Shown here piece by piece: positions 19,510 through 29,223 of a stretch of DNA of 64,000 bases; the first letter of the stretch is position 1, and each line of letters begins with the position of its first letter. The notes below the pieces were generated by a model. It saw only the letters and a list, made by a program, of their open reading frames with translations. It searched no databases and was not told the origin of the DNA. The stretch covers positions 62,001 to 126,000 of the forward strand of contig CP126206.1 in assembly GCA_030272155.1 (NCBI GenBank), read 5' to 3'. Made by a program: the position numbers and the translations under genes. Source of the stretch: Tetradesmus obliquus. Taxonomy: Eukaryota; Chlorophyta; Chlorophyceae; Sphaeropleales; Scenedesmaceae.

Positions 19510-20042
19510 GTCATCACAGGTGTACGGCGTGAACAGCGTGGGCCGCTACAAGGGCACTCCGTTAACCGCTGCTGCTGCTGCTGCTGCTGCTTTGATCACA
19601 GGTGTACGGCGTGAACAGCGTGGGCCGCTACAAAGGCAATGAGACACTCTACGAAAACAAGGCCCTGCTGGCACCCAAAACCGCCACGTCTGCGCTTGAC
19701 TACAACGCCACCATGGCTCGTTTCAACAGCCCTCTGGCTACTGCTGCTGGGGCCAATGCCACAGCAGCAGCAGGAGGCCCAGGCATGCCTCTAGGAAACT
19801 TCTCTATCCCTGGCTTCACAATTGAGAATGCTACAATCCCTACAGTGTCAGCACCAGGGCTCAACCTCACGCAGGGCTTAGGGTTTGGCAACCTGAGCCT
19901 GCCTGGGGTTTTGCCGGGTGACGTGGCACCGGCTGAGCAGCCGGCTGAGCCGGCCAAGCCCAAGAGTGCTGCTGGGGTGGCTGCTGCAGGGCTGGCGGGG
20001 CTGCCTTTGTTTGTGGCTGCTGCTGCTGTGCTGCTGCTGTAG
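13429..20042 (+). CDS. Secreted, probably GPI-anchored glycoprotein of unknown family (6 exons)
   Basis: Exons in continuous phase: 13429-13468, 13810-14109, 15094-15209, 16227-16388, 17169-17306, 19602-20042 (TAG), 398 residues. The first exon encodes a signal peptide (MKAVTAILAIGLLC). An Ala/Thr/Pro/Gln-rich stretch follows (about residues 35-110), resembling cell-wall glycoproteins. Next comes a folded segment: VVMTVMGQDAGEIYKNQGAL, GVRPGQIFFYNQT, LIMNVDCTDTAEC, GVSLLPGTFQVYGVN. Its alternating strand-helix-strand pattern is like small SEA-type or ferredoxin-like extracellular modules; that is inference. The C-terminal region holds many N-x-S/T sites (GNETL, YNATM, GNFSI, ENATI, LNLTQ, GNLSL). 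It ends in a hydrophobic tail (LPLFVAAAAVLLL), typical of a GPI-attachment signal. Several exons are flanked by boundary duplications. An additional small exon may exist near 15005. No family recognised. Confidence 0.72.
15375..15537 (+). repeat. Two short donor-side copies of the third glycoprotein exon
   Basis: Short copies of the exon end (PGKNLM followed by GTGAGG) recur around 15375-15386 and 15513-15537, downstream of the intact exon end at 15209. The following intron start is repeated with them. Confidence 0.65.
15851..16226 (+). repeat. Three acceptor-side copies of the VMGQDAGEIYK exon
   Basis: Truncated copies start at 15851, 15970 and 16107, at roughly 120-bp spacing, before the intact exon at 16227-16388. 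Each consists of a (CTG)n tract, a CCAG acceptor and the exon start (V.MTVMGQDxGEIYK.QGA). Each is then cut off by the next CTG tract. A donor-side copy lies at 16540-16603. Confidence 0.9.
16540..16603 (+). repeat. Donor-side copy of the VMGQD exon
   Basis: Matches the exon 3' end (QMFLYNQT..GVTAMS) with substitutions and retains a GTGAGC donor. It lies 150 bases beyond the intact exon. Confidence 0.82.
16916..17085 (+). repeat. Two acceptor-side copies of the VDCTDTAEC exon
   Basis: Copies begin at 16916 (quickly broken by TGATTTAG) and 17018 (good to about 17085). The intact exon is 17169-17306. All three use a CATGCAG or CCTGCAG acceptor. Confidence 0.85.
17447..17860 (+). repeat. Three donor-side copies of the VDCTDTAEC exon
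   Basis: Exon-end copies (ATLVSTTSQTRLTDGLAKG..SLLPGTFQ) at 17447-17534, 17684-17731 and 17830-17860 become progressively shorter. They keep GTGGGT, GTGGGT and GTGAGC donors. The first is preceded by a G-run (17431-17446) where the rest of the exon would be. Confidence 0.85.
17941..18720. mobile_element. AT-rich insertion in an intron, possibly a decayed element
   Basis: This stretch is clearly richer in A/T than its surroundings and carries repeated TTTGACA motifs. Related ~50-bp segments (TTTGACA...AAATTATTTT...GATTTGACA-like) occur in the same orientation at 17941 and 18599. That spacing of about 657 bases could reflect terminal direct repeats of an inserted element. No coding sequence or target-site duplication was recognised. 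It sits in the long last intron of the glycoprotein gene. Confidence 0.4.
19037..19601 (+). repeat. Five acceptor-side copies of the last glycoprotein exon
   Basis: Copies of VYGVNSVGRYKG preceded by (CTG)n and a TCACAG-like acceptor start at 19037, 19148, 19327, 19427 and 19520; the intact exon starts at 19602. The last two are spaced about 90 bp. The copy at 19148 is interrupted by a fold-back insertion. The copy at 19327 has lost the G of the acceptor region (ACAAGTG). Confidence 0.9.
19165..19223. mobile_element. Fold-back (hairpin) insertion flanked by GTAGG
   Basis: A perfect 18-bp inverted repeat (19170-19187 and 19200-19217, GATAGAAGGGAGCCACGC and its complement) with a 12-base spacer interrupts the exon copy between AACAGCGT and GGCCGCTAC. 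The insertion is bracketed by GTAGG on both sides (19164-19168 and 19219-19223), consistent with a 5-bp target duplication. It could be a miniature fold-back transposon or a palindromic repair product. Confidence 0.6.
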
Positions 20043-20106
20043 GCACGTGCAGGCAGTAGTGTGCCTGTGAATGCCACGATTAGTAGCATCGTACTGCATA
20101 TGGTTT

Positions 20107-20227
20107 GCCGGGTGAATTGGCGCAGCAGCCAGCCAAGCCCAGGAGTGCTGCTGGGGTGGCTGCTGCAGGGCTGGCTGGGCTGCCTCTGGTGGTGGCTGCT
20201 GCTGCTGCTGCAGCCCTGCAGCTGTAG
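20107..20227 (+). repeat. Copy of the 3' coding end of the glycoprotein gene
   Basis: Downstream of the stop at 20040-20042 lies a second copy of the C-terminal coding segment (LPG..A.QPAKP.SAAGVAAAGLAGLPL.VAAAA), ending in its own TAG at 20225-20227. The copy would encode the same kind of hydrophobic tail. It lies in the 3' UTR unless alternatively spliced. Confidence 0.82.
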
Positions 20228-20726
20228 GAGTGAGGGGGCATTGCGCGTGCTGTGCCTGCACATGGTAGCGGCTGCTCAGTCAAAGTGTAGCTGCAGCGCT
20301 GCTGCTGCTGCAGGTGTGGCGCGGGCAGTGCGAGGTCTTTTAACAAATGCGGGCGGCATGATATTGCATGCGGCATGCACCCTCGTTGCGCAAGCGGGGT
20401 GTGGCAGCAGGCGCGTTATGGCGGTGGGGCAAGTGACACCTTTGAGACAGCAGCATCTGCATCATCTTGCCTGATTGCTACGTGCAGTGATCTGCTGGAG
20501 CCGCAGTGCGGCTACGCGTCGCCTTGCAATGCGCCATGGTACCTGTTGAGTATGTTGGTGTAGTGCCTGAGGCAAGTTGCAGTTCCTGATATGTATTCCG
20601 ACAAAAAACTGGATTGTGTTGAGCACGTTGTAGCACAAGCAGCCTACTGTTGGGTTGCAAGCACCGTTTATGGCGCTGTCCTGCGGCACGATGTTGTTGA
20701 TGGAATGGTTGCCGTGCCACATGTTT

Positions 20727-20731
20727 TGTAA
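20727..20731 (+). terminator. Candidate TGTAA polyadenylation signal
   Basis: First TGTAA seen downstream of the glycoprotein stop, about 690 bases away, just before the 24-bp minisatellite. The 3' UTR would include the duplicated C-terminal segment. Confidence 0.35.
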
Positions 20732-20837
20732 CACCCACAACAGTGAGGCTGAAGCCAAGCCTGTGTGAGCTGTATCGAGGCTGCGCTGTATGCATCAATC
20801 AAGCTGCTGGGTGGCGTGAAGCTCTGCCGCTGCGGGT

Positions 20838-21420
20838 GTTGAGCACCTCCTGTGCAAGGGTGATGAGCACCTCCTGTGCAAGGGTGATGAGCACCTCCTG
20901 TGCAAGGGTGTTGAGCACCTCCTGTGCAAGGGTGATGAGCACCTCCTGTGCAAGGGTGTTGAGCACCTCCTGTGCAAGGGTGATGAGCACCTCCTGTGCA
21001 AGGGTGTTGAGCACCTCCTGTGCAAGGGTGTTGAGCACCTCCTGTGCAAGGGTGATGAGCACCTCCTGTGCAAGGGTGTTGAGCACCTCCTGTGCAAGGG
21101 TGTTGAGCACCTCCTGTGCAAGGGTGTTGAGCACCTCCTGTGCAAGGGTGTTGAGCACCTCCTGTGCAAGGGTGATGAGCACCTCCTGTGCAAGGGTGTT
21201 GAGCACCTCCTGTGCAAGGGTGTTGAGCACCTCCTGTGCAAGGGTGTTGAGCACCTCCTGTGCAAGGGTGTTGAGCACCTCCTGTGCAAGGGTGTTGAGC
21301 ACCTCCTGTGTTGAGCACCTCCTGTGCAAGGGTGTTGAGCACCTCCTGTGCAAGGGTGTTGAGCACCTCCTGTGCAAGGGTGTTGAGCACCTTCTGTGTT
21401 GAGCACCTCCTGTGCAAGGG
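20838..21420. repeat. 24-bp minisatellite
   Basis: About 24 near-identical copies of a 24-bp unit (TGAGCACCTCCTGTGCAAGGGTGT) with two interspersed variants, GTTGAG and GATGAG. Two shortened units lie near 21300 and 21395. Because 24 is a multiple of three and the unit lacks stops in several frames, long false open frames run through it on both strands. Confidence 0.95.
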
Positions 21421-22149
21421 TGCATGCGACATTGCAGAAGGCCGACCTTCTCAGTGCACTACGAACATTTCGGGATTGAAACCTGCCCCAGGCACCTTCC
21501 GAGGCAGCCGCTGCTCCGCTTACCATGTTGAGGGTCTTACTGCAGCTAGCCATTGCTAGCTTCGTTTCATTACGTTACATTGCTAGCTCCGACATTGCTA
21601 GCTCCATTGCAATTGAGGCAGTGCTGCTGCGGGGCAGCTGTGCACGTTACAATACAATGCAGCACATCTCAGGGTTGAAAACCCCTGCCTCAGGCATACG
21701 CACACGCCCGGCAGATTGCCGCCTCACTGCATTGCGTCTAGGTACGTCGCACAGTGTTCCGTCTTTTTCTTAGGTAAAGAGCGGCAATTTTCTGGGAAAG
21801 GTCATAACTTGGGCGTCCGAAGGCCAATTGGCACACCGAAACTTGAGCCGAAAACCTTGCACCATGTACTATCATTTCAGGCAGCTTAGGGCAGTACCAT
21901 AACGTATAAAACGTATGTTATGGCCCTCCAAAGACGTAGTTGGCGGAGTGAGACCGGACAATGCACTACGAGCGCGCATTGCATCCATAGCTCGACGTTT
22001 CACTGGCTGAGCTTGATATAGTAAACGTTATCATATCATTTGAAGTGTTTAGTGTACGTTTGAAACATCAAGAGTGCACGGACGAAGTGTTTTCCCACCT
22101 ATTTTCACACCCACGTTCAGAGCGTGAATGCACACGTGTGTTGGCATCC
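21421..22149. other. Gene-free stretch with a faint internal duplication
   Basis: No gene recognised. Two related segments (about 21450-21500 and 21650-21700) share GGGTTGAAA..CCTGCC(C/T)CAGGCA. Base composition becomes more A/T-rich from about 21760. Confidence 0.4.
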
Positions 22150-22840
22150 CCATCACCCAATCACATTGGCATGATTGTTGATCAAAAGTAAATGCCGTTG
22201 TTCAAACGTAGAAAATGGACTGGGTGTCTCGTATGTGGGTGCTTTCCCACATGTGCACCGTCGAAGCGCGATTGCACATGTGTTTTGCCATCCCCAGCAA
22301 GCCACCACATTCGCACGTGTGTAAAGACAGCATAAACAAATAACGGGACAAGGTGGAAAGTGGATCGCGTGACTGTTCTGAAGGTGAATCCTCACCTGTG
22401 CACCTTCGGAGCGAGATTGCACGCGTGTTTTGCCATCCCCAGCAAGCTCCCACATTCGCAAGTGTGTTTACAGATCAGAAGTAGTAATTTTTGAAGGTGA
22501 AAAGTGGATCGCGTCTCTGTTCTGAAGGTGAACTGTCACATGTGCACCTTCCTGGCGAGATTGCACCCGTGTTTTGGCATCCTCAGCAAGCTCCCACATT
22601 CGCATATATGTTTAAACGTCATATAAAATAACATGTGAATGTGGAAAGTGGATCGCGTGTCTGTTCTGAAGGTGAACTTTCACATGTGCACCTTCCGGGC
22701 GAGATTGCACCCGTGTTTTGGCATCCCCAGCAAGCCACCACATTTGATTGAGTGTTTCAATAGCATGAAGAATAACTTGCAAAGGTGGAAAGCGGATCAA
22801 GGGTCTGTTCTGAGGAACGAACATTCAAATTTGTAACAAC
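22150..22840 (+). repeat. Satellite array, forward half (~145-bp units)
   Basis: About five units spaced 142-147 bp. Each contains GTGGAAAGTGGATCGCGTG, TCTGTTCTGAAGGTGAA, a CATGTGCACCTTC..GCGAGATTGCA block and TTTTGGCATCCCCAGCAAGC. Clear unit positions (GATCGCG) are 22363, 22508 and 22651, with diverged ones near 22216 and 22793. The same family runs in the opposite direction from 22960. Confidence 0.88.
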
Positions 22841-22959
22841 AGACACGCCATCAGCACAGCGACGTTCAGCATTTAGCTCATTCAAGAAACATCTTTCATC
22901 TATAAAAAACGTACTTTAGCATGCCTGTGCCTGCTGTAGATGCCTAGGTACCTGTGCAA

Positions 22960-23412
22960 TCGCGCTCGGAAGGGGAACAGGTGAGGATTCACCTTCAAAA
23001 CAGGCACGCGATCCACTTTCCACCTTCAGACATTACTTTTGATGATGTTTACATATACTTGCTGGGGATGCCAAAACACGGCTGCAATCTCGCTCCGAAG
23101 GTGCACAAGTGAGGATTTACCTTCAGAACAGACATGCGATCCACTATTCACCTTCAAACTTTATTCTTTGTGATGTTTAGACACACTTGCGAATGTAAGA
23201 GCTTGCTGGCGATGCCAAAACACGGCTGCAATCTCGCTCCGAAGGTGCACAGGTGAGGATTTACCTTCAGAACAGACACGCGATCCACTATTCACCTTCA
23301 AACGTTATTCTTTGTGATGTGTAGACACACTTGCGAATGTAAGAGCTTGCTGGCGATGCCAAAACACGGGTGCAGTCACGCTCCGAAGATGCACGGGCTC
23401 AACAGGTGAGCA
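22960..23412 (-). repeat. Satellite array, inverted half
   Basis: Three clear units and a decayed fourth of the 22150-22840 satellite in reverse complement (CGCGATCCACT...TTCACCTTC, CTCGCTCCGAAGGTGCAC, GATGCCAAAACACGG), at about 130-147-bp spacing. With the forward half it forms a large inverted repeat around a ~120-bp centre. Confidence 0.86.
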
Positions 23413-25852
23413 CATGTGTTGTACAACTCGCAGAACGGACATACGGTCCGCTTGTAACATTCAGAAAATGATCGATACGCTGTCTCGATAAACTTTCGCG
23501 TATCTTTGCTGCTAGTTATGCCGTCCTAAGCCTTCAAACACGCCCACAAGGTACCGCACCGGTGCTTTGCAGGCCTTGGAAGCTCACGTCGGCACCTCGT
23601 GCAGTTAGAATACAACCACAAACAAAACATAGTATATCTAACATTATATGGACATTCTGAGAACACCACGACGCGATTTGCAAAAACTGCCAAAATTCCG
23701 ACGCAACACTGTGCGACGTACCTCTAAGCAGAGGAAAATGACCAGATGCTCAAGTAAACCCACATGTTCCCTTGGTTGTCGCCGCGCAGTTCATAGTGTG
23801 TGCTCAGCCTGCAGGAGTGTGTGTCCCTTTCTACAAGCGAAGCAGCAAACGGCGTCTGCAATTATCAAAACTACCATGAGGAAGATTTTAAAGTAAATTT
23901 ACGGTGAAGTCAAGGCCCAGCACCAATCTCAAGTGATAAACAGCGTCATTTGCAGCATCATTTGCACTTGTCGAATGAAGCACATACCATACCATATCAT
24001 ACCATTGCGCTAGCCACGTGCATGGCGAGCCCCTCGCTGGCAGCGCAGGCAGCTGCAGCGCTGTAGCTAGCTCAGCTGCAGTGCAGCAGCAAGCTGTTGC
24101 ATGGTGGCAAGCAGCGAGTTGTTCCTGCCATGTCACACACAGCATGAGCACACAGCATGTTACATATACTGTCCGTGTTGATCTCACAAATATTTTTTGG
24201 CAAGCGCAGGTCGTGAGGGTGCGGCACACCCTCGAGCTCCTCGCAGGTACCACACCTGCAGGCAGCTGGGCCAGGTGACAAGCTGTGCTGCCACACGGGC
24301 ACCAGCAATTTGACACCCGCATACTGCGAAGCACGAATAGAAAAGGTTCCGGCTTGAAAAAGGTTTACCCTGCAGTCTGCAGGGACCTTTCCGGCCTGGT
24401 CACCCGTTGCATCGGTGACACATGCCCGCAGTCACCAGGCAAGAGGTGCAACTTCAGCCACGGCCTCTCCCTTAAATGATTATACATACTTTTATGGATG
24501 ATAAATTGTAATTCAAACACTTTGCCAACTTCTGGCCAGACATAACTACATCGTTAAAAATGTCCAGCATCTGCTCAGAGAATGCGGTACAGGTGAAGTT
24601 CGCAAGTCGTCGTAGTAACCAGTAGAAACAACAATCCAGTTGCTGCGCCCGTCTGCAATGCATGGATCGCCCCTGACACTTGCAGTTGCTCTTCAAGTCA
24701 CTGTCGCCACAACGCGGCTGACGCGCCTGTGCCGAAGTGTGTGTGATGATTCTCGAAGAACCGATCGTATACCAGTTTGCTTGGCTGTACATGTACTGCG
24801 TGCAGCGTTGCCAGTGTAGATGTTTTGAACATCACCACATGTGCCACATGTGCCTGGCACGGCTGCCGCAGCGGCAGTGCAGCTGCAGGCTGCAGCTGGC
24901 CTGCTGCCAGCCACACGCAATGGCCACCCAGCTGACGGGGCAACAGGATGCCGTGCAGTCGCTGAGAACCGGAGGCCCAAGGGTTGCTGTACGTGTCACG
25001 CTGACTAGTAGTCAGGATTGTTGGTTTCAACCAAACAAGTTTGCTGCGGGTAGCTGCTGGCACCTGCCAGGCAACTGGCCGCCAGATGGCATCATACAAG
25101 CGCTGCTGCAGTCCGTAAATAGCGGCTGCGTTGCGGGCTGCATTGCTACACTGGTATCGCTCCTTGGTTGCGGAATCCCTACCACAGACCGTCTGCAGGG
25201 CCTGCAGGTACCGGTGCTCTTTGGTTGGGCTCACATCTGCGCAACATCTACTCGAGGTTAACTTGATATAAGTCTCTTGACGTTGCACATGCCTCAGTGG
25301 CATGCATACACCTGCCCCGCATGGGCCTCTGTCCAGGCTGGCAGTTGATGCATGCATTGGCTGGCATAGGAAATGCATCCTTTCCTACGATTCAGCAACA
25401 CCTGGTCCGACCATGAGTCATCCTGAACATGTTCGATGTACACGCTTGTACAGGCAATGCAATCACAAGTATGGGCACTGCCGCAGTGCGTGATGTCATT
25501 CTGACTGTACTTGCAGAAGCATGCATGCCAGCTATTACGAGGTTATGTCGGCATGGTGTGCTGCCGGTGAAGGTAGTGTAGTGGACAGGTAGCATACGTA
25601 GAAGAGTGCAGCTGTTGCTGTTGGGTCCTTAGGCTAAGGATGCTAAGCATCATCATCTAGTTTTTAAGCAAGCTATGGCAAATGTATTTTGATCCCTATG
25701 TCACCACGTTGCGCTTACAGACAGCATTGTTTCAAGGTGTCATTGACGTGGGGCAAAGTTATGTGTGAGCACACTAAGCAGGTGATTAGCGGATCACATT
25801 GCAACGGTCATTCCTACACAATTGCCATTTGAAAAGAACAAATTTGTTACAT
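23413..25852. other. Long stretch without a supportable gene
   Basis: No splice-consistent coding sequence, RNA gene or clear repeat was recognised. Between about 24.70 and 25.38 kb long frames are open on both strands over the same DNA. They show no recognisable domain, and only one could be real. Confidence 0.4.
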
Positions 25853-26189
25853 TACATACATTACATTACATGCTCCACTCAACGAGGAGTGGGAACCCCA
25901 GGCAGGAGCCAACGAGAAGCTCATAGGGGGAGGAAACATCGAAGAACAACTCATCATCGTCCAAACCGTCAGACGAAAACGCAGAAAAAAACTCATCAGC
26001 ATCATCAATAGCTTGAGCAATAGCCTGAGAGGACAGAAGGACCTCAGGATCAGTGTCCGGGTGACACCGCATCAGATAGCAGCAGTGCACAAAAGCAGCC
26101 ACCAAAGCAGGTGCCTGCTTCATGAAAGTGATCACGTCATCGCCTGCTGGGTGGCAACCAGCAATAGTAGCCCATGTTTGTGATGTCAC
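25853..26189 (-). mobile_element. 3' fragment of a non-LTR retrotransposon (probable)
   Basis: On the minus strand an open frame of about 107 residues ends at 25866. It contains VAAFVHCCYLMRC, resembling the short C-terminal helix of LINE polyproteins in algae, then an acidic stretch. Immediately after the stop comes a tail of repeated ATGTA units (plus-strand ACATTACATACATTACATTACA, about 25848-25871), as LINE 3' ends often have. The reverse-transcriptase domain is absent. Confidence 0.4.
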
Positions 26190-26447
26190 ACTGCTCCGTG
26201 CTCAATCATTGAGTCAGTGACTGCGCTAGCGCTGCTGTCACCACGCATCCAATGAGCAACCTTCCTGACAATCATCCACACCGCGGCCGCTCCCTCTACT
26301 CAACGGTATCAAGAAAAACATACATGCAACCTCAATAATATACAGGCAGCCATGCATCCAGGAGCGGCTGATACAGCTGCCGGCTGGCCTCTTTACGCAC
26401 GTGGCTGCAGCAGCATGGCACACTGCGGCTGAGGCACCAGCACGCTG

Positions 26448-26625
26448 ACATCACAGCCACAACAGCAGCCGCATCCATGCTGAGTGGCCCCACATAGCCG
26501 GGCACGCTGATCAGCTCGATGTCATGACATCACAGCCACAAGCGCTGGCTGTGTTGCCATGATATCACAGCCACAACAACAGCAGCCGCATCCAAGCAGA
26601 GTGGCCCCACATAGCCGGGCCCACA
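26448..26625. repeat. Imperfect tandem repeat
   Basis: The block ATCACAGCCACAACAGCAGCCGCATCCA...GAGTGGCCCCACATAGCCGGGC occurs at about 26450-26505 and again at 26563-26622, with a partial copy between. No gene was recognised in 26190-27300. Confidence 0.7.
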
Positions 26626-27339
26626 ATGCCCTGCTGCTGCTTCACATGGTGATTGGTGGTACTGTGGGCGCCCCGCAAGCCTAGGGTTTACACACAGCTA
26701 GACGAGAGGCTTCCCAGGGGGCTGCCATGCACGCTCAACGCCATTACTCAAGGCCACCAACCCTCGATGAGCACCTTCGTGGCGACCGGGCGCCCACCCA
26801 CCCCCCTGAGGCCCCCCTGCCCTTTCAAAGGGAGACTAGGTCTTCTCCCGCTCTGAAGCATGCGGCCCCACGCGCCCTTAATTAAATGTTTCAAAACAAC
26901 TTAGTCAGTGACCAACTAGCGAGGTGAGCATCAGAACGCTGGCTGCTGCAGCAAAGCAGCAGCAGGCACAGCCATGCATGGATGCGAAGCAGCAGCTGCA
27001 GCAGCAGCTGCAGCGAAGCAGCAGCAAGCACAGCCATGCATTGGGTGCGAAGTGTGGGGCCACCCCATGAGGTCTGGGTGCGCTGCCCCACACTGCTGTG
27101 CTGCATCAGTTTAACCCTTGCTAGCGAAATGAAATGTGAACAGAGCACAGAGAGCCAGGGTACTACTATGATAGCTCAGTGTGCCATGCATGCTCGCGGT
27201 ACTTCCCACGCCGAGCACCTTCGCAGCACCTCGCTATGCTACACCCACGCCCGACAGATCCCGTGTGAGTGGCAACAGTCCTGGGAATCAAGTCATGCTG
27301 ATTGAACAAACACAAAGGCAGCGCATGCACGCCTGCAGG

Positions 27340-27560
27340 CACAGCAGCGCTGCGCTGGCACAGCAGGCACAGCAGCACTGGCACAGCAGGCACAACAGCG
27401 CTGGGCAGGCACAGCAGCCACAGCAGGGCTGGCACAGCAGCCACAGCACAGCTGGGCAGGCACAGCAGGGCTGGCCCAGCACAGCTGGGCAGGCACAGCA
27501 GGCACAGCGCAGCAGGCACAGCAGACACAGCAGGGCTGGCACAGCAGCCACATCACACAA
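27340..27560. repeat. CACAGCAGG-type simple repeat block
   Basis: Irregular runs of GGCACAGCAG/GGCACAGCAGGCACAGC variants about 9-15 bp long. Open frames here are compositional (Ala/His/Ser/Gln-rich) and are not believed to be coding. Confidence 0.75.
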
Positions 27561-27959
27561 TCAATGTGATGCTGCTGATGCTGCTGGCACAGCAGGCACA
27601 GCGCACAACAGATGTGATGCTGCTGGTGGAGCAAGCCGCGCCAGGGGAAGCAACCACCCACAGCAGCACCAGCGCTGTGCCTCAGCAGCCCGGCTGCAGG
27701 CAGCGCATGCAGGCACAGCGCTTACCACGACTACACAGCTCACACAACATGCTGGGCCCCACTGAGTGGTGACCACAAGATGCAGGCAGCGCATGCGTCT
27801 CCTGATGTACTGCTACATGCTACCAAGTAACCCCAACTGCACAGCTCATACACGTTGCTGTGCCTTGCCGAGTCAACACCCACACGCCTACAGCTACAAA
27901 GTATCAAGCAACCGCACTGCAGCCGCATACACCACTCTGGCAGTGTGGTGTGTGCAGCT

Positions 27960-29080
27960 GCCCCTGACCTCCCAGGGTTGTGTGTGCAGCGGCATGGCAT
28001 GGTGCATGCGGCCTAAGCACCAGCACACAACTCAGGCAGCCACAGCAGCAGCCACAGCAGCATGCTCGCCAAACAGCCACAGCAGATGTCGCAGCCATGC
28101 ACAAACACCTTCTGTGGAGCCAAGCGCCCTGATGAGGCAGCCACAGGTTGCTGCGCCACACCACATCTCCCTACAGGTTTGTCAAATCCTGCCAGAAAGG
28201 TTGTGGCACAGCTGACACAGGATGCTGTGCCTTGCCATGTCAACATTCACACGCTGAGCCTTCAACAGGAGCATGGCGCCAATCACCAGGCAGCCACGGG
28301 CAGCTGCAGGCACCCACGTTACATACAAAGCAAGTGCCACCTTGCTCCCTGACCTCCAAACTCCGCGCCTGACAGCAGCCAAAGTGTGCTTCTAGTATAA
28401 CGAGTATCAGGGGTGGTGGTAGAAGTAGTTGTACTAGCAGCAGCAGAGGCCAAGTAAAGTGGTCAAAACCACACAGGGCTGCACTGGCGCTGCAGCATGG
28501 ACTGCCAGCAACAAGCAACCGCACAGCGGGGTATGCAGCTGCGCAGCTGCATATGCCATCACCTTGCATGCTTGTCACGTGCAGCGGCATGGCACGGTGC
28601 ATGCGGCCTGAGCACCGGCACACAAGTCAGGCAGCCACAGCAGCAGCATACCGAACAACCACATCTAGCTGCTGTCGCAGCCATGCACAAACACTTTGGT
28701 GGGGCCAAGCGCCCTGACGAGACAGCCAGCAACGGTTGCTGTGCTCCGCCACAACTGCACAACTCGCACTGGATATTGTGCCTTGCCAAGTCAACTTGAC
28801 AACCACTGTGAAAGCGACACGCTCAGCCTTCCACAGCAACACGCGGACCACCAGGCAGCTGTTGTCACAACGTTGTCACAACCCGGGGCCACGTCACATG
28901 AGGCAGGTACTATTTCAGGCCCGAAACTCCCCATCCCGCGCCTGACAGCAGCCGCACTGCACGTACAACCAGTGGCAGGGGTAGTGGTAGCAGTGGTTGT
29001 ACTAGCAGCAGCAGAGGCCAACTGGAGTGGCCACAACCGCACAGCGCTGCACTGGCACTGCAGCCTAGAGTGCAAGGCCC
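27960..29080. repeat. Diverged ~580-bp tandem duplication
   Basis: Ordered landmarks in 27980-28500 recur in 28575-29080: GTGCAGCGGCATGGCA(T/C)GGTGCATGCGGCC, TCGCAGCCATGCACAAACAC, GGCCAAGCGCCCTGA, TGTGCCTTGCCA, GCGCCTGACAGCAGCC, and TTGTACTAGCAGCAGCAGAGGCCAA. Copies differ by substitutions and small indels. No coding function was seen. Confidence 0.78.
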
Positions 29081-29223
29081 AACCGGTGCGGCACAGCCTG
29101 TGCCTGGCACCGGTGACACAAATACAACAATTTAATATGACACTGGTGACGCAGCAAGCAGCTACCATCACCTAGTGGCACACCAGCCATGAGCCCGCAG
29201 CATCAAGCCCTGCTGCAGGGACT

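Noticed and set aside
20838..21420. Direct-repeat array that might be read as a CRISPR
   Set aside because: The 24-bp units are contiguous with no unique spacers; it is a minisatellite. The same holds for the arrays at 34352, 35816, 55401 and 59477.
20743..21553. Open frames of 200-250 residues on both strands
   Set aside because: They consist of the 8-codon reading of the 24-bp repeat, open in several frames at once; there is no flanking gene structure.
24698..25378. Overlapping long frames on opposite strands (226 and 174 residues)
   Set aside because: No domain, no splice context, and both strands open over the same DNA. At most one could be real and I cannot tell which.
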